23,885 bases of DNA from positions 1 through 23,885 of the forward strand of contig ATSW01006575.1 of NCBI GenBank assembly GCA_000444245.1, read 5' to 3'. Of this stretch, positions 1 through 10,109 are shown in pieces (position 1 is the first letter of the stretch; every line of letters starts with the position of its first letter). The stretch is from Botryllus schlosseri (taxonomy: Eukaryota > Chordata > Ascidiacea > Stolidobranchia > Styelidae). Below the pieces are notes generated by a model, which did not search any database, was not told the DNA's origin, and worked only from the letters and a program-made list of their open reading frames with translations. A program made the translations under genes and the position numbers.

Positions 1-174
1 TGGTTCTAGTGGGTGGATCAGATTTTCATTAATATTTATTGAGACCGACGTGCAGCCCAGTAAGTGCTCCTATATCTCTTGTACGGGTATAGCACTGTCC
101 ATGTCAATATTCATCTATTTGGACTGACTTATTATGTACTAGGTGTTCTATTACGGGTAATAAATCTGAGATAT

Positions 175-506
175 TTACCGAAATTTCCTGCGGAGGACAT
201 ATCCGGATTTTAACGGCGGCGTTCGAGTCTGTGATGGATCAAGCGCCACCGAAAATGATAGAAAAGAGTGGAACTTGTGAAATAGACCACCGGAATATGC
301 CAACGGTTCCACCGAAGACGATGGACACTGGCGACTAACGTAGTCATCGGACCACTGTTGTTGTTGTCCTAATGATTCGACATCGGTCAGTTTGCACCAC
401 TGAGTCACGTCTACATTCTCCGTAGATGGTAATATGTAATAATACCGTATGGTGAAATTGATAGACCAACCTTAGTCGTTTCGGCATCCGATTCATTATA
501 CTGCAT
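175..506 (-). CDS. Possible small minus-strand gene (very tentative)
   Basis: No family recognised. On the minus strand an ATG at 506-504 opens 12 codons ending at 471. A donor-like GTTGGT follows, then an acceptor (GACTCAG, AG at 401-400) leads in phase 0 into an open stretch from 399 to a TAA at 177-175. The combined peptide would be about 86 residues, starting MQYNESDAETTK and containing a four-Gln run. A canonical AATAAA lies on the same strand at 40-35, at a suitable distance past the stop. A good minus-strand donor (GTAAGTG after position 553) could end a 5' exon. The donor at 470 is weak and no homology supports the model, so this may be chance open sequence upstream of TAF2. Confidence 0.15.
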
Positions 507-548
507 TGGCCATTTTTAAGATTGTGCAAATGAAAGTAGTGGAATCAC

Positions 549-928
549 TTACCTAACGGTGGAACAATTTATCCAAGAGTTGAAGAGAGAGAGAGAGTGA
601 GTGAGAAAATTTCTTAAATGAACGAGCGAAAAAACGTGCAAACAAACCGTACAAAACAATGCGTATTTACTCGCTCAGTGCTCGTGCCAGTGACATGATC
701 GATGATCATGACGATCCCCAGGACACGAAACAATAGTAACACAAGTTAAATTATGGTTAGTGAAGTGTGAACTCGAAAAAATATCTGGCAATTCGTGACG
801 GATTGTCAATGTTGTTGTAAAAGTATGGTGGAGCGCGTGTGGTTTACATCAAAACTGACCTGTTGAATGGTATTGGATAGTGAAACCTTGCTGTTGGCGA
901 AAAACGTTGCTTTACAGCTACAGCAGGG
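549..928. other. Upstream / 5'UTR side of TAF2
   Basis: No coding feature is supported here. The stretch contains a short GA microsatellite (about 584-597) running into GAGTGAGT, and a pyrimidine-poor segment before the TAF2 start. An acceptor-like TTGCTTTACAG ends at 919, ten bases before the ATG, so a 5'UTR intron is possible. I see no convincing TATA box. Confidence 0.3.
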
Positions 929-3900
929 ATGTCTAAGCAAAAGTCGAAACTGCAGACGTACCAGAGGCCTTTCAAGCTCAGTCACCAAGTTCTCTGTGTA
1001 ACTTCAATCAATTTTGCCAGGAAAGCATTGATGGGTTATGTGGAACTGTTAGTACAACCTCGCAGACCAGACCTGAAGACAATTAAAGTGAATAGTAAGC
1101 AGTCAAGAATTTGCAAAGTGTGTGTCAATGATATTGAAGCAACATTTCAGTATCACGATCCTTCGCTTGATCTCACACAACGTGACCCTGATGCAAGAAA
1201 TTTGGAATTTCTAAGAAATTGTCACTCTGCGGCAGTTGATATTGTGGATCCAGACACTGGCTATCATGGAGAAGTGACAATCAGACTACCACAGGAAGTC
1301 ATGAAAATTGTGAAGGAACAAAAGCCCTTGCGAGTTTGTATGGATTTTACATTGGAAGATCCCAAAGGCGGACTTCAGTTTGTAGTCCCTGATGTAGAGG
1401 GGACTTCTTCCGAAAAAGCCATGCATCTCTTCACATATGGTTACGAAAATTCTGCAAGATTATGGTTTCCCTGTATTGATACCTACTCTGAATTGTGCAC
1501 TTGGAAACTTGAGTTCACTGTAGATGTAACAATGACTGCTGTGTCTGTCGGAGAACTTGTAGAGACAGTGTATACCCCTGACAAAAAGCGGAAAACGTTT
1601 CATTATATTCTCACGGTACCGACATCGGCACCAAACATTGGTCTTGCAGTCGGCCCGTTCAATATCATTGTTGACAAGCACATGCATGAAGTGACACACT
1701 TTTGCCTGCCTCAGTTGCAACCTCTCCTTGATCATACCACTCAAACTTGTTACGAAATGTTCGAATTTTTTGAAGAAATACTCGGTTTTCCTTTCCCCTA
1801 TTCTTGTTACAAGCAAGTATTTGTTGACGAAGCTTACGCTGAGGTCACTCAATATGCTTCCCTGGGTATATTCAGCACAAATCTTCTTCATAGTAAAGCT
1901 ATTCTGGATCAGACTCCGAGGACTCGGAGACAGATGGCAAAAATGATATCGGATCAGTTTTTTGGTTGCTTTATGGCGAGGGAATCCTGGAATGATCTGT
2001 GGTTACCTCTTGGCATATCTGCCTATTTGCATGGCTTATGGATTAAGCACACATTTGGTAACAATGAATACAAATACTGGATATCTAGCGAAACAAGTGC
2101 GTTGTGTGATTATGAAACCAATGTACAGCCTGTAACGCTTTGCTTCAGTGAAGATGCAGATTTCAGTGATCCTGCAAATAGATCTCAAAGAAACCCTCAC
2201 ACTATGTCTCCTAAATGCTACGAGATGGTTGAGCGCAAGTCGCACCTCGTCCTGCGAATAATCGAACAATGTGTGGGACCTCATTTACTATTGCAAGCAT
2301 TCAATAAGCTGTTGTGTCTAGCGAATACTTCTGCTCAACAAAAGGTACCGAACTCAACATGGGTGCAAATGTTATTGTCTACTGAGAGTTTCCTAAAATC
2401 AATCAACACGGTCTCTGGTAAGAATATAGATCATCTTATGGATCGTTGGGTGTATCGAAATGGGGTGGTCAACTTCTTCGGCAGATTTACGTTCAACAGG
2501 AAGAGAAATGCTGTAGAGTTGGAAGTTAAGCAAGAAGTTGATGGAAAAGGTATCAAAAGATATGTCGGCCCGTTAACAATCCGAATACAGGAGCTTGATG
2601 GACCGTTTACACACACGATTCAAATTGAGGAAAACAATACAAAGCATGATATACAATGTCATTCAAAAGCTAGAAGAAACAAGAAGAAGAAAATACCTCT
2701 GTTAAACGGGGAGGAAACTGATATTGACCTTTCGGCGATGGATCCAGATTCTCCTGTGTTGTGGCTGCGTATTGACCCTGATGTGTCAATAATAAGAACG
2801 GTGAATTTTGAGCAACCTGACTATATGTGGCAGTATCAAGTCAAGTTTGAAAGGGATATCTGTGGTCAGTCGGAAGCGTTGTCAATATTGCCTCATTACC
2901 CCTCTCCTGCTACTCGCAAGGCTGTCACCGATGTATTGGAGAACGAAAAGTATTTTTACCGGGTCAGAATGGAAGCAGCGTACTCGATGACAAGGATTGC
3001 AAACTCCATGGTAAGTTCTTGGGCTGGACCTCCTGCAATGCTGAACCTATTCACGAGGCTTTTCTTCTGTGAATCCAACCCGCCCATTGTGCGCATGAAT
3101 AATTTTTCCAACTTGCAACAATATTTTATACAGAAAACATTGCCGATGGCAATGTCAAAACTGAGGGATGGGAATGCTACATGTCCTAAGGAAGTTCTTC
3201 ATTTTATCATTGATCTTATAAAGTTCAATGATAATACGAGAAACAAGGTTTCTGATAATTACTACAGATCATCGTTGCTTGACGCGCTGAGCAATGCGAT
3301 CACTCCTGCAATGACAGCAACCGGGCAGAAAGTCACACTGGAGAGTTTGTCTCCTGATACGAGATTGATTCTGGAAGAGCTAACAAGATTTCTGAATTTA
3401 GAGAAATTGCTGCCTTCTTACAGATTCACAGTGACTGCCAGCGCCCTCAGAGCTCTTCGAAAGCTACAGAAAACCGGGCACCTTCCCCCAGATGCCCCGT
3501 TGTTACGTAGTTATGCCGTGTATGGGTTTTTCATTGATATCCGCCTAGCTGCTATCGAGTCACTCGTCGATATGCTCAGTTCGAGTAACATTCCGGAAGA
3601 GTTTGATTGGTTGTTGGACCTCTGTATCAATGATCCGCTACCGGAGGTTAAATGGAAAGTTTTGAAAGGATTGACTGCTAACCCTCCCTTCACAAAGTCC
3701 GATACTAGTTCGCCATTGAACACAGCTTATTTTGTTGAGAAGTTGTGGACATTGATCACTAAAACAACGTTCTACGACTCGCGAATGAGGTGCGAGGCAA
3801 TCGATCTGTATGGCATACTATTTAGTACAAGCAGGCCGCGTTGCCTTCCAGCAAAGGAGAAAAAGTCATTGTATTCCATCACTAGCCATCAGAGTGACGG

Positions 3901-4366
3901 CAGAAGCTCCTATCAATCGACACAAAACAAGTTGAAAAGAACGGCGTCCACCACACTATCCGGAAACTCGCAAGATGAGTTGAAAATGAGAATTAAATTC
4001 CAGAGCGCATCCGTTGATGAACCGGAAACAGGTTTGGACAATGCGGATGTTATCGCGGCACAAAGTCTGTTATCGCTGAGTAACAGTGAAATTCCCAGTC
4101 GACCAGCAACACCTGGCGCGGACCACACTTCAAATCAAGGGGATCCCTCTTCACGTGCTGGTGCGGGTAACCGTGATGCGAGTGCCGATCGGAACAGGCA
4201 CACTGGCGAGATCGGTTTTGGTGGCAAAGAGAAGCGGAAAAAGAAAAAACACCACAAGCACAAACATAAGCATAAACATCGCGAAGGGGAATGGTCATCG
4301 CCTGCAAGTTCTTATGTCGATTCACCTATGGCGTTTGCTAATCCAGATTCGCCAAAGGCGATGTGA
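929..4366 (+). CDS. TAF2: TAF2, TFIID subunit 2 (TAFII150), intronless
   Basis: Complete 1145-residue TAF2, close to the ~1199 residues of the human protein. TAF2 is the TFIID subunit that contacts Initiator DNA in the nucleus. The N-terminal half has the M1-aminopeptidase fold, recognisable from the TAF2-like stretches WKLEFTVD, HEVTHFCLPQL and FSTNLLHS. The enzyme's zinc site is absent: at the HExxH position residues 338-342 read KMISD, and the third ligand Glu is Leu361, as expected for a non-catalytic TAF2. The centre carries the conserved CHSKARRNKKKKIPL segment and DLSAMDPDSP, followed by a HEAT-like helical region. The C-terminus ends in a Lys/His-rich tail (residues 1100-1118) like that of human TAF2. 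The ATG at 929 begins MSKQKSK, just before the conserved YQRPFKLSHQV. Unlike its neighbours here, and unlike vertebrate TAF2 (over 20 exons), the whole coding region is one exon. A retrocopy or intron loss would explain this; the frame is intact, so it looks functional. Confidence 0.96.
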   Translation: MSKQKSKLQTYQRPFKLSHQVLCVTSINFARKALMGYVELLVQPRRPDLKTIKVNSKQSRICKVCVNDIEATFQYHDPSLDLTQRDPDARNLEFLRNCHSAAVDIVDPDTGYHGEVTIRLPQEVMKIVKEQKPLRVCMDFTLEDPKGGLQFVVPDVEGTSSEKAMHLFTYGYENSARLWFPCIDTYSELCTWKLEFTVDVTMTAVSVGELVETVYTPDKKRKTFHYILTVPTSAPNIGLAVGPFNIIVDKHMHEVTHFCLPQLQPLLDHTTQTCYEMFEFFEEILGFPFPYSCYKQVFVDEAYAEVTQYASLGIFSTNLLHSKAILDQTPRTRRQMAKMISDQFFGCFMARESWNDLWLPLGISAYLHGLWIKHTFGNNEYKYWISSETSALCDYETNVQPVTLCFSEDADFSDPANRSQRNPHTMSPKCYEMVERKSHLVLRIIEQCVGPHLLLQAFNKLLCLANTSAQQKVPNSTWVQMLLSTESFLKSINTVSGKNIDHLMDRWVYRNGVVNFFGRFTFNRKRNAVELEVKQEVDGKGIKRYVGPLTIRIQELDGPFTHTIQIEENNTKHDIQCHSKARRNKKKKIPLLNGEETDIDLSAMDPDSPVLWLRIDPDVSIIRTVNFEQPDYMWQYQVKFERDICGQSEALSILPHYPSPATRKAVTDVLENEKYFYRVRMEAAYSMTRIANSMVSSWAGPPAMLNLFTRLFFCESNPPIVRMNNFSNLQQYFIQKTLPMAMSKLRDGNATCPKEVLHFIIDLIKFNDNTRNKVSDNYYRSSLLDALSNAITPAMTATGQKVTLESLSPDTRLILEELTRFLNLEKLLPSYRFTVTASALRALRKLQKTGHLPPDAPLLRSYAVYGFFIDIRLAAIESLVDMLSSSNIPEEFDWLLDLCINDPLPEVKWKVLKGLTANPPFTKSDTSSPLNTAYFVEKLWTLITKTTFYDSRMRCEAIDLYGILFSTSRPRCLPAKEKKSLYSITSHQSDGRSSYQSTQNKLKRTASTTLSGNSQDELKMRIKFQSASVDEPETGLDNADVIAAQSLLSLSNSEIPSRPATPGADHTSNQGDPSSRAGAGNRDASADRNRHTGEIGFGGKEKRKKKKHHKHKHKHKHREGEWSSPASSYVDSPMAFANPDSPKAM

Positions 4367-4632
4367 TTACCACAACTTTTTATGAATTGTTATAATTAGG
4401 ACATTACTCACTGCCTTTTTGTGATAGTTCTATGAACTGATTTCCATATGTAGGGTTGATTTTCCCTTTTCGTACAGCATGATTTTATTAATAATGAATT
4501 ATTCATTGAACAAATTGTTAACAGAGTTGATGAGTCGCTTTTATGAAGAGGCAATCTGAGAGTATTTAAATTTATAGGGTTATAGGGCCCTCTCAATATG
4601 ATGTGGTCTCAATTTGAAGTTGGAAGTGTGAA

Positions 4633-4638
4633 AATAAA
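4633..4638 (+). promoter_or_regulatory. Poly(A) signal AATAAA, probable 3' end of TAF2
   Basis: A canonical AATAAA lies 267 bp after the TAF2 stop on the same strand. It is the best candidate for ending the TAF2 transcript. There is no genomic A-tract just downstream, so no poly(A) scar of a recent retrocopy is visible. Confidence 0.5.
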
Positions 4639-5913
4639 ACTAGCGGCAACCATTTTGCTCGGAAAGTCAATGGTTGAACTGCACGAAAGTGGTCAGTAAA
4701 AAATGGGGCCTGTTTTACAGAATACTCGAGCATTTTGTTTACGTGCACCTGCCTACTCAAATAGTCATGTTCTTAGATAACTTCTTCTTGATTAGTGTTA
4801 TCGCAAAACTACTTTTAGGCTTTGGATTTTGGAAAGGAAGAAGTACTTTTGGGATAAGTTAGCATCGCTTTCATGTGTGAAATTGCCTTACACCATCCCA
4901 GTAACTACTGAATACATTTTAAAAGATTGTACCCGTTCAGTAGCATAATTAGTCATTTTCTGAGGTAGTCACTGCCAAAAGTATGCGAACCCTCAACCAA
5001 AACTTCTTATTTGGACACTATTAGAATTTTCATTTTCTACCTCCATTTGAAGTGGTTTTGAGACATCTTGGATATTTTGTATTCAACTTGTGATTGACTC
5101 GAAATTTCAACGAATTGCCCCATTCCACTACATCGAGGTCACTCGCGCATCATATCTTCCTTTGCAACATTTCACTGTTGTACTTTCACGGCGCAATCAA
5201 GTAGAACTCGCGAAAGTCTTCAAACTACAGTTCGAATACGGTGACTTTCTGGGGAGAATGACTGCTGCCGACCACTTGCAACTCAAATTTGAGAGAAGAA
5301 CATGTTTCGAGAGCGGTTCCCCGTCAGTATCAGTTTTATTACCAATTTCATCATTTCAAAACACCTCAACACTGTGATACAATGAAAAGACAGGAACGTC
5401 GAAACGACTTGAAGCAGTCTTTGAAATCAGATACCCACGTGGGCCTAGGCAACCTAAAGAGGAGGCATGCACACTGAATGTCAAATTAACCAATATAATG
5501 TAAAATGACAAGCGGCCAAATGAATGAGGTGACATGTGACAGAAGGCTAAATTGATTTCAGGCACGTCGTGGACCGGTAAACTTAAGCGGTGAGCTCTGA
5601 CTAGTATTATCATCGTTGTAATGTAAACATTCGGTAACATCAGTCCAGGAGTGTGGCCATTCGCAGTCTGGACATTGAGAAGCTGGCAATTTGGCACACG
5701 TATTTAAATCTGGGGATTGGCAAGCGAGCGACTGGTGCTGCAGTAGTTACTGGATTCTCGTCTCGTCGAAACCGTGACAGAAGCATCCGGTCAAAATAGC
5801 TCAGTGATGTATTGTTCCGCTTCGATGAACGATTCCTCACGTAAATCGCCATAGCGACGCTTCCTAATAGCGAAGCCGAAAACACCACTCATCGCATTCG
5901 CGCTGCATTGAAG
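4639..5913. other. TAF2-SPAG8 intergenic region
   Basis: Apart from one copy of a dispersed repeat (5333-5433) I see no supported feature. Several short open frames on both strands lack homology, and none combines a good start with splice sites. SPAG8 upstream sequence stays open in frame back to 5845 without another ATG, so an extra 5' exon for SPAG8 cannot be excluded. Confidence 0.4.
5333..5433 (+). repeat. Dispersed repeat, copy 1
   Basis: About 100 bp aligns to 8586-8690. Shared blocks include AATTTCATCATTTCAA, CAATGAAAAGA and GTCTTTGAAAT, with small gaps between them and roughly three-quarters identity by eye. It is non-coding and family unknown. This copy lies upstream of SPAG8; the other lies in an ELP4 intron. 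Confidence 0.6.
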
Positions 5914-7970
5914 ATGAGTTCTAAATTCGAAGGCAGAAACGAAATACCGTATAACAATTCCGGTGGGAAGTGCTTATTAGAAAACTGGGTGGAAGAGGTA
6001 ATATTCTCTGTTTGCTCTGTATTAACTCTGCTGTCGGTTACTGTCTCATATTAGCTTGTTTATGCATTGATTGTCTGTCTGCTCTCAAGCTTTCTGGGAC
6101 TGATAAATTGTAATCGCAATGACCTTATGTTCATTCAATTTCCAATTATCTACGATACTGGGTGTCGTTGTATTCATTTTCATTCATTTTTTATTGGGTG
6201 TAATCTGTTTTGAGGGTAACTTCTATGTAAGGTACTGCTGGTGACTCATATGTAACGACTATATGCCTCCTGTCTATATCATGCTTATCGGTACATCACA
6301 TTTCACGACTTGCATTTTTGTTACGTATGTGACGAATAACGATTATCACTCTCTCTTACCATACAGTGTTTTGATATAAATAACTCGACACAAAGTGCTG
6401 ATTTCATTGCCTGCATGCATAATTTTTTTTCAGAGAGCAACAGCCGCTTTTGAACCAACTGACGTCAATTCCGAACATACCAGCAGCGCACAAATTCACC
6501 GACACGGCCATGTGGGGTTGCTAACACTGGATCTCGGTGCCAAGCCAGAAAACCTAACAACTGTCCGAGAATCATACCAAACACCTCAGTTTCCCAATGT
6601 TTCATTGAAGGGGAAGAAAGCTCAAGTCCTTGAGCAGATGCTGTACAATGAAATCGGGTATGGGGAGAAGTTATTGAAATTATATCGTGCCAAACAACCA
6701 ACTTAGCCTAGAAATATCAATGAACATTAAAAAGACGCATAAACATTGGTGAGAAATTAAAATCAAAATGGAAATGCAGTTTGGAACTTCCGAGACGAAT
6801 ATCGGTATGACATGCAAGGCGAAATATACTATAAAAACATGACAGGATGATATGAAATGGGTTGCCAGAAATTTGTCTCCCGGGAGAAGCGACATTTTAA
6901 TATAAGCTCACCAACTCCTCCATTTCCATTCCAGACGAATGACTCACGAAGAATTCAACCCTCCACCGCCACCACCAGAATTTATAACGATTAAACAACA
7001 AGACTACGATAAGCCTGATTTTGTATCAACACGACCGCCGCCCACCAAGGTGAGAATTTCGAACATGTTCTCATCACAGTTAAACGACTCGCAGCAATAC
7101 TAGGCTACAAAACAGATTAAACGGCCATGTTGCAGTCAAACAAAATCATTGTGTTTAGGATCACAACGTCAACAAGGAACAAGGCGTTACCTTCTGGTCT
7201 GATCATGCGCACAAAGTAACGGTAAGATTGTCATGGGATCTTTGCAATCTAGTGCAGCATTTCTGTTCTTCAAGTATTGACTTTTTGCAAACTGAAAGTT
7301 TGCATGCCTAACCTGTACCAGAGGTGGTCACTGGTCAGTAACAAACTACTTATAATACTTTTTCAAAGATTTCAAGTAGATTTTACATGCTTAGTCAAGT
7401 GTTTGTTTCTAGACTACTTCCACTTCTACCTGAACAGTTCTCAAGGCATAGCTGTTTACTTTTATCAATTTGTATTTTGAAAAGTAGAATGTAGCTTTTG
7501 GATAAGTTGAAGTTAATAACTCTTAATTAGTTTATCCGACCACTACTGCTTGGACAAGGAATGCGATAAATGATCCCACTTATTAGCAATGTTCCCTCCA
7601 AGCTGCGCACGTGCGCAGTGCTGACATGGTCTCTGCGCACAGAAAATCTAAATTGCGCCAAAGTAATACGAAGTGATGACCTGTTTTAAATCGTTACGGA
7701 ATGTTGTCCAAGGGTCTGCGCAGTAAGTTGCCGAGTATGCGCAGACTCGTCAAAAATGCTAGGGAACATTGCTTATGGGATTCTATTTTATAAATGAAAA
7801 GCAAGTTCTGTCCACAACATGCGTAAAGCTGTTTATATTATGAACAGGGTGTATCGCAAGTGAAAACGAGGGACACCCCATTTAAAAAGAACACCGCCTT
7901 CAGCAAACCAATTGCAGAATATTTGGACGAAGCAAAACCTNACGAAGCGGAGAATTATCCCAACATGTAA
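5914..7970 (+). CDS. SPAG8: SPAG8, sperm-associated antigen 8 (microtubule inner protein)
   Basis: SPAG8 is a microtubule-inner protein of ciliary and sperm axonemes. Five coding exons give 202 residues: 5914-5997, 6434-6657, 6935-7049, 7159-7221 and 7848-7970. All junctions are GT-AG and keep frame; the exon 2/3 junction is phase 2 and the others phase 0. Diagnostic matches to human SPAG8 run in order: GGKCLLENWVEERAT (human GQCLLYNWEEERAT), HRHGHVGLLTLDL (FRHGHRGLLTMQL), a Pro-rich linker, EQGVTFWSDHA (EQPETFWIQRA), then VSQVKTRDTPFKKN (VSNIRTLDTPFRKN) and EAENYPNM (EPENYPYQ). The protein is much shorter than human SPAG8 (over 400 residues) because it lacks the long low-complexity N-terminus and the C-terminal tail. 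The start is the first ATG in the open frame, 13 codons before the conserved block. One N at 7941 leaves one residue undefined. The gene converges on ELP4. Confidence 0.9.
7587..7771. mobile_element. 185-bp hAT-type MITE in SPAG8 intron 4
   Basis: Perfect 11-bp terminal inverted repeats (CAATGTTCCCT / AGGGAACATTG) bound a 185-bp unit. It is flanked by imperfect 8-bp direct repeats, CTTATTAG on the left and CTTATGGG on the right (6 of 8 match), the target-site size of hAT elements. Inside are four copies of a TGCGCA-core motif in both orientations: the 16-bp palindrome CTGCGCACGTGCGCAG at 7603-7618, and copies at 7633-7640, 7716-7723 and 7738-7744. These resemble the subterminal transposase-binding repeats of hAT elements. 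There is no coding capacity, so it is non-autonomous. Confidence 0.82.
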
Positions 7971-8096
7971 TTTTTCGCATCCAATATTCATTTTCGTCTT
8001 GGAGAGAGCGGTCTCTTTTTTTTGCTGCAATTTTATACGACAATANTACTCGCTGAAGTGCTCGATAGCTTTCTTGGCACTTTGACAACGGAAGAC

Positions 8097-10109
8097 TCAA
8101 AAATCTATCGGGGTGTTGTGNATAGAAGGTTTAGTATTATTGTCGGTACTTCCTTTTTCTTGTTGCGATGTCCCGATGTCAGGTGGAAGATGGAGCCTTT
8201 CAACAGAGAACTTTTTCCTTCTNAACTTGAACGCCAAATCCAGAGTGTCCGGCATGTATGGTAATAATGTGTTTACGATTGGCAGCTTGTGAACTTTCAG
8301 AAGGCCTAAAATTGGAGGTATTCGTAGTAGCTCCACATACAAGATAGTTTATGCAAAACTATCGGTATTAGGGTCTAATAAACTTCTTCGACAAGGCCTT
8401 CATTAACGCGAAAACATGTGTGAAGGTGGTCAGCAATGTAGTGTTTACTATTTTAGCATTTANCACTTGCTAAAGTGGCTATGTTTTGGGGCAAAGGAAT
8501 CTCCTTCATAATTGTATTTATAGAAGTATTACTGGGTAGTGTCAGCATGGGTTAAAGATTTGCTACTTTTACTTTCTATTAAATTCAATTTATTAACAAT
8601 TTCATCATTTCAATACACCACAAGACTGCGATTCAATGAAAAGATAGGAAGGTGTCGAAATGAATTGGGAGTCGTCTTTGAAATAACATGCATTATCATT
8701 AAGAAGCATACGATAAAAGTATTTTCTATCATCTAATGAATTTCATATCTGACGATTAGGCTCCATTTTTCTGCCACTCTGTTTATGTTATCGTATACAA
8801 CTCACCGTGGTACTCTTTGTATAGCGGGTTGGTTTTATCAGATCCAAAATCTCTCAACTCAACCACTGTATCCACATGATGTCTCATGAGCTGAACAATA
8901 TCTTCCGGGTATGTGCGAGTAGGTGCAGAAACGATGCATACTGCCAGAGAATTTCGAAGGAGCTTACGCAAACAAAAGAGAAATTGAACAACGCTACTCT
9001 TGTCCATGGTGCCCCACAAAGGAGATCCAAAATTTGGAATCACAACCCTCAGCACTTTTGATGACTGGCCCGTATTCATCACTGGGTCAACGCTAAAATG
9101 ATTGGTGTGCATGTGGTGCTGAAGCTTTTTGATAACATTTTTCAGGAGTTCAGCATTCCCAGCATTGCATTCATTGTACTCCTCTTTNAAGTTTATCAAA
9201 TTATAATCACAATTCCGCAGTCTAGACGGGTTCATAGCCTGATTGATATCGAAATTGTGACCATAATCAAGTGGCTGCCCATATGATGCATCAGTCTGAG
9301 GCATACGCTGATATCTCCAAGCGATCTTCATCCGTTCACGTGATATATAGGCAGGGCCTGCACTTGAAAATATTGGTTCCGGCAAATGGTTTACTTGGCT
9401 CTCGATGGATTCAGTTGATACTGTGATGATGGCGTTCCCGCAGACTACTCCTTCAGCAACAAAATATCTAAGAGNCAGGATAATGAGTGGGATACTAAAT
9501 TCATAAATTGTCAAAAGACATTTTCGTATCAACATCTACCAGAAAATTCCTCATAATAATGATATAATTTATGATCAAAGATGAGCCTATGATAAAGACC
9601 CTTATTTTGGTAAATATTCGGGTCCATTTCAATTCAAATATACTATTCAATTGTATGTTGAAGTTCTGTACCTTCAAGAAGCTCTCCACCACAACGGAAT
9701 TGTGTAATTTTACCGTATTTCAGTTCATGTATTAATAATCAACGTAGTGTTATGTGATTTGTGACCACGGGTTGGTTCAAATACTACCTCCTCAGTAGCA
9801 TAATCAGGAATTCGTTTCCAAACAGTATCAACGTTAGACATTCTTCTGATATGAATATATTCCATTACGACTTAGGACACCGATATGAGAAACGAAAATC
9901 TACCTCGTCAGAAGACTTGCGTACTGGTCGTTTGAATCTTCTTCAACCATCAGCACACTCCCCACAGGAATACCTCCACCAAAGACAGAGTCCATGGATG
10001 GTACACCAGTAGAACAGAGCAATTGACCATTGTGAATGGAGCGCTGAGTTCCTGGTATACGTTGATCGACACCTGAAGCTTTGACACTCTTCTTGAAGCT
10101 TGTGTGCAT
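8097..10109 (-). CDS. ELP4: ELP4, Elongator complex protein 4 (PAXNEB)
   Basis: ELP4 is a RecA-fold subunit of the Elp456 ring of Elongator, which modifies wobble uridine 34 of tRNAs. Three coding exons on the minus strand give 358 residues (human 424): 10109-9904, 9467-8806 and 8305-8097. Donors are GTAGAT and GTGAGT, acceptors CTCTTAG and ATTTTAG, and phases match (2, then 1). Matches to human ELP4 in order: SIHNGQLLCSTGVPSMD and GGGIPVGSVLMVEED (human GGGLAVGTVLLIEED), YFVAEGVV, MKIAWRYQ, NFGSPLWG, NPLYKEYHG, then DLAFK and FSVERLHLPPD near the C-terminus, with a final Asp-Phe as in human. The ATG at 10109 sits just before the TSF-K/R-K stretch seen in human. A minus-strand donor (CGCAG|GTGAGG, exon end 10379) and an acceptor near 10150 (TTTTAG) suggest an upstream non-coding exon. 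Ns at 8121, 8223 and 9188 leave residues undefined. As known for ELP4, no complete Walker A motif is evident. Confidence 0.93.
8586..8690 (+). repeat. Dispersed repeat, copy 2 (ELP4 intron 2)
   Basis: Counterpart of 5333-5433 in the same orientation: ACAATTTCATCATTTCAA, then TTCAATGAAAAGATAGGAAG, then GTCGTCTTTGAAAT. It lies inside the 500-nt second intron of ELP4 (8306-8805), so the gene is not disrupted. Family unknown; it may be an old MITE or SINE fragment. I did not find clear terminal repeats. Confidence 0.6.

Noticed and set aside
1460-4325. Several minus-strand and offset open frames of 60-143 codons
   Set aside because: They are shadows of the TAF2 coding sequence.
5640-5892. Minus-strand start MSGVFGFAIRKRRYGDLREE directly opposite the SPAG8 start
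   Set aside because: The frame stops after 33 codons, no donor rescues it, and its ATG lies only 21 bp from the SPAG8 ATG; probably chance.
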